Source: Casuarius casuarius
Taxonomy: Eukaryota > Chordata > Aves > Casuariiformes > Casuariidae
Direction of reading: 5' to 3'
Assembly: GCA_003342895.1 (NCBI GenBank)
Contig: PTFA01000337.1
Coordinates: 186,001-250,000, forward strand
DNA length: 64,000 nt
The notes beneath the pieces are model-generated. The model was not told the origin of the DNA. It was given only the letters and a program-made list of their open reading frames with translations, and ran no database searches. Both the position numbers and the translations under genes were made by a program. Below, one piece after another: positions 1-11,899 of this stretch (within the stretch, counting starts at the first letter, position 1; each line of letters starts with the position of its first letter).

Positions 1-2039
1 GACATCAGCTCCTTTGTCTCAGTTATTAAAACCTCGCAAAGATTTATCTTCATCTTGCCTATCATTCAGCACGAAGGGATTGACTCCAGCTTCCGTTAAC
101 ACTTTTTAGATTTCCAAACAGAAGTTGTCACGCTTCCTCCCTTACTGTCCCACCGGCCTGGGAGGAGCCCCTGCCCATATCCACATTCCTCGTGTCATAC
201 CGAAACCTTTGCTTTACCTGCTGCCTAGGGAAAACTAGACAAATACGAAGCACTGAGACCACTGCTTGTCGTTGACTACTGCTAACTCGTTATTTGTTTA
301 TACCATCTGGCATATNTATATCTATCTGTTGTCTTTTGTTAAGTTTGATTGAAAAGCTGAGGTTCCCAAATGTGTTTCAGCTCCTTACACCTCTGATTTT
401 TAATAGGACCTACGTATTTCAATATTTCTTGTGAATTTGCGTTTAAATTCTTCTGAGGGATGGAACATATTTTTGTTTGAAACAAGACTCTGATCTAGGA
501 GTAAGACTCTTAGGTGTTGCTGTAATACAAATTGTTTTTAAAAAATAATGGCACTTGGAAAAATGCCTGAGACTACTTCTTTCTGCAAGAGATATGCCCT
601 ATCTTCTGCTGCCTCACAGTGTTGGTCTTTTTTCATACATACTCTTACACTTTTATTGGTCTGCCCTATTTAAAGTTCCTGACTACTATTTTTGATTACA
701 AAGCAAGTGTTGCTCCCAGCAATTTCCTAAAATGTATTTTGTAAGTCGAAGAAAGTCAGAACAGAATCTGGTTCAAGGATATACCTGAGAGGAAAAGGTA
801 CGTATTTGTCCCTATTTAATTCTAAATGCTACTAGGAAAAAAAAAAAAAACCAAAAACNAGGTTGTTTCTAAAAGTTTCTTTTAGAAAAAAGGTCACTTA
901 AAAAAAAATAAAACAAGTGATTTTATGGCAAAAGGTTTTCTTGCTGCTTTCTTCCTTTTACAAAAGCACAATTAATTTCTTCAGTGCTACTAATGAAACA
1001 CAAATCATACAATATGTATGATTTTATTCTAAAAATGGATTCAGCTGCCTTAGAGATTTGTGAATGTAGGAATAATATATGAGCTCGTCTTTCCCNGTGC
1101 CCCATAAAGGTTAGAGTTTTCCACTGAGAGATGTCAGCTAAGGTGATTATTCTGTAAGCAGACTACGCCTTGGGATTTCACCACAGATCTCAAATGTATT
1201 TAGTAAGACTAATTAGCTCACTTTAAACAGGAATCTGCTATTTTGTTAAAAGAAGAGCACATTTATATTCTTTATAGTATTTCTATAGGACTGGTTCAAT
1301 GTAATTAAATGGAAAAACAATGTAATAAATTCTTGGAAACAATCCCCTATAAATATTGGTTTATCATTTGGCATTCTCCTCTCATTTCCACCGGATACCA
1401 GTGGGATTTGTATATCCGCTTCCTTTATGTTTCTAATTAAGAAACCACGTCAGATTTGTGGAAAACCTACACAATCTGTCACTTTGACTGCTGAGGAATG
1501 GGCATGCTTCCCTGACCCCTATCCCCATCAATCTGAATAGATCCAATTTCATTGATTTATATTGAATAGAGTTTCATTGGTGGCTACTGCATAAATCTGT
1601 GATGACTTTCACATTTTGTACCTAAACAATGATCGGCTGGAATGTGTGTGTTTAAAAGTGACCTTCCTCCAATTTTTGAACTTTGGCTTATAACAGGGGA
1701 AAAAAAAGGTTTATTTGTTTCCATTCCCCAAAAGTCATAAGAGTTATTCGTGAATTTTGCAGGGTATTTGGGTCATTTAAACTCTATTTTTTTTCCTGAA
1801 ATCCAACATTTTATCATGCCTAAAATGCAAATTATTCAGAAAGCAGCTTTAACAAATGTGAGATGACTAATTAGGATTGGATTGCTGTTAACTTTTTAAA
1901 ATAATGTTTTCTTTGTAAAAACATATGTTTTGTGTGCCAGCACCATGCAACAGTAAAGCCAAGCTGAACTGCATTAAAAAATTAGGATAATTTGTTTGTT
2001 TCCTTGTAAACGTTGACACAAATGGTTTCTGTTCCTCAG
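1..2039. other. AT-rich non-coding stretch
   Basis: No gene, RNA or transposon is recognised here. Open frames are short and carry no domain. Low-complexity A runs occur near 838-851 and 898-912. The part from about 1260 to 1690 is AT-rich with many homeodomain-like AATTAA/TAAT words and no simple repeat. It could be conserved regulatory DNA, but nothing within a single sequence can show that. Confidence 0.6.
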
Positions 2040-2400
2040 GCAGGATTCGCAGGAGGTTTCGGGGGAAGGGGCCAGAGGCGGGAGTGCAGAGGAGCTGCGG
2101 CTCTCCCGCTTTCGTGGATAGCACTCGGCACGTCGCAGCCCCCTTCCCGGGACGTGGCACCGCTCGAACAGGCTCCCGCGTCCTCCCACGTCCTCACTTG
2201 GCACTAGTGAAGCCGGCAGACGGAGCCCATCCGCTGGTCCTAAGGGCAAGTGGGATGGCGCACGTTGTGTCCGTATGGCTGAGCTCTGCTCATCCCCCAA
2301 ACTCCCGTCTCCTGCANAAGGTCCGTGCTTGGCCCGCGCAGCCTGTCCGGGCGCTGTCTGTGACGGGAGCAAGCGCATCGCTGACCGCTGCGGATGGTGG
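2040..2400. promoter_or_regulatory. CpG island, first block
   Basis: By hand count this 360-base stretch holds 33 CpG dinucleotides. That is close to what its C and G content predicts, whereas the AT-rich flanks are almost free of CpG. An SP1-like GGCGGG lies at 2077-2082. No TATA box was recognised. Such density in vertebrate DNA usually marks a promoter or an orphan CpG island protected from methylation. Open frames of up to 195 codons cross the block on both strands, but they resemble no family and are expected by chance in GC-rich DNA. Direction of transcription, if any, cannot be told. Confidence 0.6.
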
Positions 2401-2699
2401 CATGCTGGTGCCTCAGCCTGCTTCCTGGCCCTGTTTGGTTTCCACATGCAGATGTAGCAAGTGCTGCTGCATCTGGCCCTGCCAAAGACACCGCACAAAA
2501 AATGAGGTGGAAGTAGTGGGAGTGACACATCTCCTCACCGCTGCTCCTTCCCGGCTAGCCCCGTGTTTTCTGACACTCACATTTTGTCATGATACGTTAA
2601 AGCTCTTACTCATATTACTTTCATACAGGCACCTGGGCTGTGCTAGAGCTGGATTAAAATTCCCAATGTGACGTTGTCTTAAATACTGCCTTCTTTCAC

Positions 2700-3220
2700 T
2701 CTGCCCCCACACACGTCTCTGCCGGGGAGCTGACAAGCNTGCAAGAAGCAGTGACTGTTCAGCAAATCGGCCCCAGGTGCTAACTGCCTGTGCGCAGTCG
2801 TCGTGTGCGAAGGTTGAGCATACCGCGTTTTCAGCGCAGCGCGCCGCGTGTACGGTCGCCTCGCTACAGGTCACCTCGGCAGTACCATTCCCGGGCACTG
2901 GAGCTAGGTTGTCTGTACCACAAAACCTTTAGAACTGGTGCCTTCAAATAGCTTGGGCTTGGGCCAGCTAGCGAAGGCAAGGAGATATCCTGGGACAGGG
3001 GCTGCTGCCCACCCGCAGGCTGGACGCAGCCTACCTGCCTGGGGGTGAGGGGCGAGAACGTAGCAGTGGGGGCTGCTCGGCGCCCAGCGGCTTCCGCGCC
3101 GGGGAACGGTCACTAAAATTGTTAGTGGAGACATGACGTACAGCGTTCACCTGCAGGAAAAGGATCTAACAGACTTCGTATTTGCGCCCTAGCTCTTGGT
3201 GCGCTGCTCCGCTCAGCCCT
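2700..3220. promoter_or_regulatory. CpG-rich second block
   Basis: A second CpG-dense region lies about 300 bases after the first. The core at 2761-2900 has about 17 CpGs, including a GC-alternating patch (GCGCAGCGCGCCGCG) near 2835-2850. Another 11 CpGs lie in 3001-3120. The interval 2401-2700 between the blocks has few CpGs. Together the blocks form about 1.2 kb of CpG-rich DNA, the size of an ordinary vertebrate promoter island. No first exon could be recognised in or beside it. Confidence 0.5.
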
Positions 3221-3229
3221 GAGGAGCAC

Positions 3230-6200
3230 ATTTGTCATGGGCCATCGTTCAGAGAATTAGGCTACTCTTTCCAGTTTTAAGACCAAAGCCCACGGATTTA
3301 CTGGTTTACTCCAGCTCGCTCTCCCTTTGCAGATGGAGCTGCAGTTTCTATGTGCTTAGTAACTAGGTCACTGTGTAGAAAAAGCCCAGTCCAACAAAAC
3401 TTCTAGGAATAAACTANGGCTTAATTTAGATTAATGAGAATTGAATCTCATCTGCATACATTCGAATTGCACAATCCAAGCAAGTCTGCCATGAGGCATT
3501 TTTGGTGGAGTTTTCCAAAACACCTCCATTCTTCTAGAGGAGAACATTTAACTCAATCTTTGGTACTCCTTTTCTTGGCAGTTTATTGAAATAGATTTTG
3601 TTTGTACACTAAGATGCTTTCCTTCTTGTGGCTGTAGTGCTAATTCTCATCACGAAGCACTGACAAATGCGACTTTTGTTAGTGCAGAGCATGCTGCAGG
3701 AAACATTTATGCAGCGTGAGATTTCATTACAAGAATCTGAAGGAGTTAAAGACTTTTTAAAATAATTTTAAGAGTGTAGGAGCCAGATCACCCCTGGGTT
3801 CCATAGGCTGCAGGAGCAGTCTTCCCCTGTAGAGTTTAGTTTAGTTTTTAGCATGCTGTCACTTCCCTTAATTATGTGTAGTAGAAAACTCCTCATCCAG
3901 ATTGGCATATTATGTGTAATTACTTTCTGTTCTGGAATTCTGCATCATAAACTACTCAAAGACTTTAGGATGCCTGAAAGAATAAATAAAAAATTTTGCT
4001 TCAGAAGTGTGAAAACCATCTCTAACCACCAAAGTCATACCATTTTCACTTTTACTCTGCATTTCTTTTGTCTATTCTTTTTCTTATTGTCAATCTACAT
4101 TGCTCACGTCTTCCCTAAGTCTAGTCTTGCTTTGCAAACAAATACACAGTTCTACTGATTTCTGACCAGCAGCAAATCCTGGACTTGAGTGAGTAGCTGC
4201 ATGATCAAGCACTGATATTACAAATGTAATTCCTGTATTTTCTCCCTCTACTGTTTTTTTCCTTTTGGCATCAGAAGAAAAAGGGAAGAGAAGCAGTAAT
4301 AATGAGCCATAGATGTTTGTTTGAATGTCCTTCGTCTCTGTGCGCCTCCAGAAAGAAATCAACAAGCGATCCACCTGGAGAGATACAGCAGCAGCCAGGA
4401 ACAGGGCAAGGAAGTCCCTGCACGTGCTTAGAAGTGGCTTTTGGAGTTGTTCAGGAGTGTGCCATACGAGCAATCTGCCTGACAGAGACCAGCCACCGGC
4501 TGAGACTGGGGCTAATCACAACATGGGCAAAGGAGATGGAGGAGAAAAGTTACAAATGTGAGATTTAGCCAGCCTGATGGAGATGGGATCTGGATGAAGC
4601 CCAGATGCGTGATGATTCAGAGGGCTGGTGTCGGCTGGCGGGTGCCACCAATCCTTCTGTCCCTGCTGCAGGGAGAACAGGGCAGGGGAAGCTTTCTAAG
4701 TGGTTAGAGGGAACGACTGATGGAGAGCCAGGGACCACCACCTACTAAATATGGTGATCCTAACACTCTGTTGCTTTAGGTAAAGGTGTACCTTCAGTTA
4801 ATGCCTAAGGGTTGGGTGCTCCTAGCTGTAATGATCTACTCTTTGCTTGCTGACAGAGTTCTCAAATATTTGGACAAGAATAGAGATTATTCTTATCAAG
4901 CCTGCAAAGTCCAGGGCTATGCAGTATGTTCATACTATTGAGGCTGAGAAATTATCTCTGATGCTTTAGAACAGAAGAAATTTTATATGCATGACAGTGT
5001 CAATGTTATGCTAGAGACCTATATTTAAATATATGCANCAGTGATAAAATAGGGAAGTCTGTATAAGGTATAGAAAAATTATATATTTGTATTTGAAACT
5101 TATAAGTACTAAAAATTCTATTGACAAATATTTCTTTCTTTTTAAATAAATAAACTGTATCATGTCTTCCCTTTTAATTTGATGGTGAACAGATATTAAC
5201 AGTAAGGTTTTAAATATTACAGTCCTCTGTTCTGGATGTATAATACTTCCTAAATAACAGTCCCCCTAAAATAGGACTTTGGTGGTGTTTTGGTAATAGT
5301 CATGGGAAGAACAAAAATGTGATGAAATATTTCCTCGAAATTCTCTTACAAAACCATTCAGGGATAAGAGGTTATCCTGGGAAAATCACTTTCAGCTTAC
5401 CCTAACTCAGCTCCTCCTACAGTCAGTGGTGACCATCCGTGACTCCAGAGGGGAAGCAGTTAGGCCAAGGGTAAGAAAACATCCTGAGACTACGTTTGTT
5501 AAACATTGTGCCTGTGTTTTGCACATTACAGAGAGTAGCAACAGTTAACCTCAGAACTGAAACATTTTCAACCTTCTTGTCTATTAGAAGTATCTACAAA
5601 GCTAGCAGGCCACAGCCAGAAAATGATAAGTTTATTTCTGGCTGTGAAAGTTTCTCCACAAAAGCAGCTAGATGCAAACTGATACATATAATTTTTCAGG
5701 TTATCATACAGTAATCCAAAATATGATAGCTAACATTTGCAGTAATAATTCATATCCTCACCTAACTGGGAGAAAAAAGAAAATACCTCAGGAGAGGACC
5801 TTCTGTCAAAAGCTAATACAATGAAATTGGGCAGGTGTCTAGATTTGACTTGGCTCTTGCGTTTTCTTTGATTTGGGTTGGTGTCTAGAAACTGATCATG
5901 CCAATACTTAACATGTGAGCAACTTTTCTGTACAAGTGGTTTTCTGAAGTGGGGATACTGGGGTCCGGCAAGCCCAAGATGTCCTCTGCAGCTCTTTGGA
6001 CCAGTGTGGAGCTNGAGGCCAGACGGAGGAGAAGAGCCTCCCCTGAAATCTCCAGGGTGACCGGGGCTGTGGGCACTAAAGACATTTATCTGGATCTGTT
6101 GGAAAGCAAAGGGGCATTGGCTGGGCCTGGATGAGCTTGGCCTATGGGTATCTTCTGCAAATCTTTGGTCGTCATTTCCGTTAAAATCTTCTGGTGTGTC

Positions 6201-7030
6201 TCACCAGGTGAGGAAATAAAAACAGGTTGGAGGTGGCGGTGTGAGGCAGCGACCACGGTGAACAGGGCCCATGGAGCTGCTGCCTGCAAAGCTGGCGAGG
6301 GATAATATCGCCAAGGTTGGGTGAGGTCTCTGCCACACGGGGAGCACTGACCACCACTGCTGGTGCAGGCAGTCAACCCCAGAGGCTGCAAAGGAGGGTG
6401 GGTTGCAGCAGCCCCGCTGTCAGGCAAGGAGAAAGGGAGGGCCTGGCTATACCTATTGCTGTATCCTTTGCACTTCTGCCCTTTGAAGTATAAATTTTTT
6501 TCCACATCATACATTATCTTTGCTTCTCTTTCTCCCTCATCTCCCTGCAGTAAGTTTCTGTTCACTGAGTCCTTTTGTTTAAGGCATTGCTTGCAAGTGA
6601 GGAAATTCCTCCCATTCAGATCTCAGAACAACCTGTTTTAATTCCCAGGCTTCTGGTTTGAGGCTCAAACTACTGATATTTAAGTGCATCAATAAAGGCC
6701 CTAGAAAAGGACCCTGGCCCTTCTTGCTGACAGTCAGACACAAACGCTTGAGCAGAAATACTTCCAGCCAGGAGGGCAAGGCCCGTCTTTTGGAATAGGT
6801 TTGCAAAGGACCCAGTACAATGAGGCCTTTGGGAGCTATTGCAGTGCAAATAATAACTCATTATTTCATTCTGCAGTTCCTCATGCCTGTAAATTACAGA
6901 TAGAAATGACACATGAAAACCAAGTATTACATGTATTACTTTATCTTAAAATTAATAGGCACTGGATAGATATCTGAGGTTAGCGAGCAGCAAACAACCA
7001 AACAGCAGTGCACAGAAGCTAATACATCAT
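3230..7030. other. Non-coding stretch without recognised features
   Basis: I see no gene, RNA or named repeat. The sequence is AT-rich with ordinary mixed composition around 4300-4740 and 5940-6460. A donor-like CCAG/GTGAGG lies near 6204-6213, but no open exon leads into it. The frames at 3853-4158 (plus) and 6086-6565 (minus) have no domain or family resemblance. Confidence 0.5.
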
Positions 7031-7033
7031 ATG

Positions 7034-7110
7034 GGTTAAATTAGGCCCTGCACGTTCCCACTGAAACCAAGGGGGTTATGCAGAGTGTAGATCAAGGCAG
7101 GCTCTGGCTG
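7034..7110. repeat. Fragment of an ancient interspersed repeat
   Basis: The text around TTAGGCCCTGCACG, TCCCACTGAAACCAAGGGG and GAGTGTAGATCAAGGCAGG resembles a family common in bird and reptile genomes, whose copies carry wording like 'CCCACTGAAGTCAATGGGAG' next to 'ATCAGGCC'. I do not know the formal family name with certainty. It is short and diverged. Confidence 0.35.
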
Positions 7111-7123
7111 CTGCTGCTGCTGT
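7107..7123 (+). repeat. Short CTG run
   Basis: About five CTG/GCTG units in a row. This is too short to count as an expanded triplet repeat and is recorded only as low-complexity sequence. Confidence 0.7.
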
Positions 7124-7249
7124 TACAACAATATTTTCTCGTTGTCTGAAGTTTATCTGCTGCTCCTCTCTTTCTCCAGAAGAGAATTTGTTTCTTATTT
7201 AATGTTTAGGGGAAGATTTCAGCTCACCTCTTGTTGATTGTACATTAGG

Positions 7250-7490
7250 GTAAATATTTCATGAAAGTTTTTGAGGAGAACAATAAATTTCTTTGGCTAA
7301 AAATGTTTTGACTGCATGTTCTCCAGTAAAGAATAATTGAGACATTCAAAGCTTTAATAGATCTAATTACAGATGTTGGGCTTCTGCCAAATAATTTGTT
7401 CTTAATTATCTCTAGGCCTGGGGGATTCATGTAAAAACATTGAAGTAATGTCAGCATGCGAGAGAAAGGATCAGAGAGTGACTTTGCACG
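7250..7490. promoter_or_regulatory. Homeodomain- and SOX-word-rich AT block, possible enhancer
   Basis: The block contains TAATTA at 7364-7369 and 7403-7408 and AACAAT at 7279-7284, in mixed-complexity AT-rich text with no simple repeat and no transposon resemblance. Such clustering is typical of conserved non-coding elements near developmental genes. It is also easily produced by AT-rich composition, so this is an inference only. Confidence 0.2.
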
Positions 7491-7499
7491 GGATGCAAC

Positions 7500-10340
7500 T
7501 AAGAGAACAAGAATTAAGTTATAACAGTATGAAAAATATGTTAATGTGCTTTGATATAAATTTATAATCCTACTGTACCTTTCATCCTGGAAGTTTCCAT
7601 ATGATGGGCCTATTGATCCCAGTCTCTTCATGAGTACATGTAAGTCCTGCTTTATCACTGGATAATCCAATATTTACATAATGTGCATAAGATTTCCTCA
7701 GGTCAGATCCCTTATACATCAATAACACTGAAATACTGCAGGGTGTTGGGTAGCAATTGTACGTGGGGAAGTAAAGTTGATGATGCAAAGGTAAATTCTT
7801 ACTTATAAAAAAACCCATAACACAACAACCAAATAAATAAAAGCACCATCACCATCAGCTCCCCCTCCCTGAGGCTGTCAATGTTTGTAGCCAAAACCTT
7901 TTGGCTTTTTGAATTCTCTTCCACATGAGCAATTGTGCATTTATAAATAGATGGAGCAAAAAATATTTAATATCTGATCATTTATTGTGAGTCACTGAAA
8001 TTTTTGAGACTTCAGATGCCTGCGATGGCTTTATAAACATGCACTTTCACTTAGAAACACATTTTTGGTAGGGATGNTACTGATAAAATAACAGAGCAGT
8101 GAATGCCGCCCACTGAAGAGGTAGTGAAGCCAACTTATTTTCCAAANCTCTCTGTTAAAGCTGGCAATGGTATAAAGAGAAGGGACCGGTTTCAGCTGCC
8201 TGTGATTGTTCCAGGGACCAGTTACGTGTGTGACCTCTCTGAGGGACAGTCAGTTACACCGTATCTTCTTGGTGCCACTAGGGAATCGCCAAAAACATTT
8301 AGGAAGCCCTCCGAATTATAAGCTCATGCATGTAAAACTGAGTGCATTTCAAAGTCGGTGCTTGGCATGCAAGGGAAAGAGGGAGAATTCCAATAGCATC
8401 ATGTTAAAGATGACCTCCAGGCCATTACTCCCTCGCTGCTGCACTACCCAAACTGTGAGAGATCTTGCTAAATGCATTTTAGTAAATTTGTGTAAACAAC
8501 CTACAAGACTAACTGGTTTTTAGCCTGTTGTATATTAGCTCCAGTGGTTTGTAAATGTTTCACCATTGTGTTTCACTTTCCTTTTATGTAGACACTCACT
8601 TTCCTTATATGTATTCATTGCTCAATTTCTTTTCAACTCCTTTATTCTTGTGGATAACTCTTGAATATTTAAAATTTGTGTCACTTTGTTATGACTGACT
8701 GTCAAATTCCAAGGCTTTGTTTTCAATATTTTGTTAAGCATCAGTTAAAATTTTGTTTTAAACATGTGTTTCTCCATTTGAGTTAGAAGTCTGCTTTCTG
8801 CTAATTTGACTAGTTCAGCTAGTCAGAACTTATTGCTTTGATGTTTCCTGTGAANGACCCCTTCCCCCCCCAAAAGCAATACAGAAGTAAATTTATTTGA
8901 ATGTATTTTGTATGATTTTCCTAGCTAAATTTTTAATACATGAGAAGTAGAATGTAAAATCTCTGGAAAAGAGGTGATTACTGGAAGTTGAATGGACTAG
9001 TTCGCAAAACAAATACCAGACAATTTTCCTGTAGTTTTAGGTAGAACTGAAGGTGAATTTTCAAAGTTTGCTTAACTCTTGATGCTTTACTATGGGATCC
9101 AGATTTTTCCAAGAGAACACAACCTCCTAATGTAATTAATTATTTTCCTAGGCTGCTTAAAAAAATGCCTATCTTCCCTAGCTACAGAGAATGTTTCCCA
9201 TTACATCATCCCTGCTTTAAGCAGGATTTTGGGCAAGGTGACTTTCACATATCCTTCCNGCCTTAATTATGGTTGAACAGTAATCATTAGCTGTGAAATG
9301 GAAAAATAAGATTTCATTATTTCTTTAGTTTATTTAAATTTCTTTTATTTAATATTTAATATTTTCACTTAATGTGTTTCCATATAGTAAGATGTGCATC
9401 CACCTCTGCTTTCTGCTTTTCTTGACTGATTCTAAATATACAAATCCAAGTGGTATATACTTTTAATTGGTCTTTTCTGCTCTAGTGACTTTTACCATAT
9501 TTGATCTCCTGTTGGAGATATTGGGACTAACAGGTGCCAGGCAGAGTATCTTCCCCTCTCTGCTCCCACTCATACGAAGAAAGATCATGTGTGTATTTAT
9601 TAACTCTGTGGTATTCAGGAGATGAAGGGTCAAAAATGACCTTCCTGTATTTCATCAGGAAAGCTGCTGTTCATGATTCACTCAGGGATCAAGAGGATCT
9701 TATCAGCTCCACAACTGGACATTGCTCTCACAGTTGTCTTCTGTTATTCCTAAGGCGAGAGTTGTGAAGGGTTCAGAGAGTCCTGGAGGTGGTTAGGTCT
9801 TACCTGCCCAGCGTTTGGAGAAAGAGGGCAGGCCGGTGGCTGGTGCAGGGCTCTGCGCGGGGAGTGCAGCAGGCCAGAGCACCCTCCGGAGAGCGGTGCA
9901 GCTCTTGAGCTTGCTCCTCCTGTGCCCAGGCTGCCTCCCACGACCGGTGGGCTGCTGGCTAGCCCCAACCCCTGCTTTGGAGGGCAAACAAGGCAGCAGG
10001 AGTGGCTATTTCTGAATTCACCATCCGTCCCTTAGCCTACCCAGCCTGCAGTGGAGGGACTGGATGTCTCAGGAGGCATAGTCCATACCTAAATATGTGG
10101 ACATGGGACTGTCTGCATGTCTAGGTCCAGATACACATCTTATAGTGTGTCAGCCCCAAATCAGGGTAAGACCCAAGCATGCATCCAAGCCCCTCATGTG
10201 GTGGTTTTGCTGGAAGAAAAGCTGGGTGTGAACTTGGAAGGAGCTAAGGTGAATCTGGACCCTCCTTGGTCTGATACCCCAAGGTGGGCCATGCAGTGTC
10301 CAGACTTCAGCTGAAAGCATGTTTTTTCAGCTGTCCTGGA
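7500..10340. other. Non-coding stretch without recognised features
   Basis: No gene or named repeat is recognised. A C run lies near 8865-8872. A GC-rich patch at about 9800-9970 has few CpGs. The open frames at 8103-8523 and 9534-9767 have no recognisable domain. Confidence 0.5.
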
Positions 10341-10349
10341 GCTCCAAAC

Positions 10350-10374
10350 TATTCAGCTCTCCAAGAGCTGAATA
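10350..10374. repeat. Perfect short inverted repeat (hairpin)
   Basis: TATTCAGCTCT at 10350-10360 is followed by a three-base loop CCA and its exact reverse complement AGAGCTGAATA at 10364-10374. The 11-base perfect stem does not extend further on either side. No T run follows it, and the host is a vertebrate, so it is not a bacterial-type terminator. It may be a chance palindrome or part of an unrecognised repeat. Confidence 0.9.
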
Positions 10375-10835
10375 ATGTAAAGACCTGCAAAATGTGTCTT
10401 ACCCAGATGGCCATATATGGCCCTGCAAGGTCAGGAAGCCTGTTCGCTGCTGCTCAGGTGCTATAGTGGAGTGCAGGATTGGTAAAGGGCTTGGGAAAAA
10501 TTGAGATAAGGTTGAGATAACTGTTCATCTTATGACTCTGACAAGTGGAGGAGGAATAATGATAAGGAGAGTTTACAATGTTATTCAGGCTGGGTAACTG
10601 TAACATGCCGAGGGTGCATACACCCAGCCAGATGGAGCNGTACGGCAGAGGACACCTCCCAGCATCACTGCTTTGCAAGAGGCCCAGAAAAGTATCTAGA
10701 AAGTCTCTCAATATTTTGATAAGATCTTGGTAATATCTGTTGAACATTACACAGAGTAGAGATTTCCATGATGGTATTTAAAAAAACAACAATAACCCAC
10801 ATCACATTAACGAAGTTCACGAAGTGGAGAATTAC

Positions 10836-10967
10836 CTTTGCCTTTTCCTCGGTGGCTTTAGCTCTGCTTCTCCGAGCACACTGCATTGCAGTGGAGTCTG
10901 TCATTACAAGATCCTTCAGCATAAATGGTGCGATTTCTTTCCGTATGTCATTTGGCAGCAGAAAGTG
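10836..10967 (-). other. Exon-like open segment, unproven
   Basis: On the minus strand an open frame begins just after a TAA at 10968-10970. It reads through segments such as LPNDIRKEIAPF and RRSRAKATEEKAK, and meets a good splice-donor context, AAG/GTAATT, with the exon ending at 10836. Composition is more balanced than in the flanks. A branch-point-like TACTAAC lies just upstream near 10967-10973. No AG acceptor occurs between the stop and the start of the open segment, though AGs further inside could serve. I do not recognise the peptide. Chance is the likelier explanation. Confidence 0.15.
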
Positions 10968-11254
10968 TTAGTAATGAAAACTAAAACCACTGGCTGCTAA
11001 ATAATTAATAACAACAGTAGTTTGACTTGAGTATTTATATAAAATAGTAACTTACTGTCTTTCTGAAAATCTTTCATATTCTCCTAACATTATTTACTAA
11101 CTAAAGATACTCAATTTCTGTTAATCGCCCACGTGTTTAATTACTGTTCACTCTTTGCTGCCAACACATACACTTGTAACTTTTCATAAGAAATTTTTCT
11201 TAATAATTTTTTCTTAACGTTTTTTTCTTAAGAAATATTGTACATCAGTCCAAG

Positions 11255-11335
11255 TCCTCAGCTGATGTAAATCGCTCCAGGTCCACTGACTGCATAAGAG
11301 CTATGCTGATATACACCAGGTGGCCCACCATGTTT
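11255..11335. repeat. Fold-back (imperfect inverted repeat) element
   Basis: The left arm (from CAGCTGATGTAAATC, near 11261) and the right arm (GCTGATATACACCAGGTGG, near 11302-11320) are near reverse complements around a short centre with CCACTGAC. Similar fold-back elements, carrying 'CAGCTGGTGTAAATCAGC' wording on both arms, recur in vertebrate genomes. It looks like a MITE-like or palindromic ancient repeat. No target-site duplication was resolved. Confidence 0.5.
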
Positions 11336-11899
11336 GAAATTATTACATTAAGGTATTTGCATATATCTGACTTGCTTTGTACTTTTCTTTAAGAGTAATA
11401 TTTGTTTTCTATCAGTCTCAGCAAACTTTTGCAACCTTTATTCCTTTGGAATAAAATCCATCCTATGTGAGTAATCCTATTCTGTAAAGGATTAATACCA
11501 AACTATTGCCTACTAAAATAGCCAAAACTTATTTGGTGAAGTTTTCTTGTCTTAAGCCATATTTTATGCAGATTTGTTGTACCAGGGAGTTGTGATCGTA
11601 TCTAGAGTTTCCTTCATGTAAGAATACTGTATTTTTCTCTCAAATAAAAATGTATGTGTATAATCTGAAATGGACAAATTTATAGTAAATGCAGGCTATG
11701 TAAAATAATAAATTTTACCTGCATTTCCTCTTCGTAAGGAACCTTTGTTTATTAATAGATGTAAAATCATAGCTAGGTTGTCTTAAACCATGTTCTATCT
11801 GTTATAGTAAAGTGAAATACAGTTAATGTGCCTTCATAAATTGCCTATAGCTTTCCAAAGATGGGTTTTAGATTTGGCGTATTGACTTTGCATTTATGA

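Noticed and set aside
1974..2671. Open frames of 184 and 195 codons in the CpG island
   Set aside because: Both strands are open together because stops are rare in GC-rich DNA. The peptides resemble no family and contain unknown residues from an N.
3853..4158. Hydrophobic 101-codon frame resembling a membrane protein
   Set aside because: The hydrophobicity comes from T-rich sequence. No family, splice or start context supports it.
6190..6215. Splice donor CCAG/GTGAGG
   Set aside because: No open frame of useful length leads into it, and the site also reads as a near-palindrome on the other strand.
11190..11240. Repeated TTTTCTTAA words with a palindrome
   Set aside because: Low-complexity AT sequence, with no sign of a functional element.
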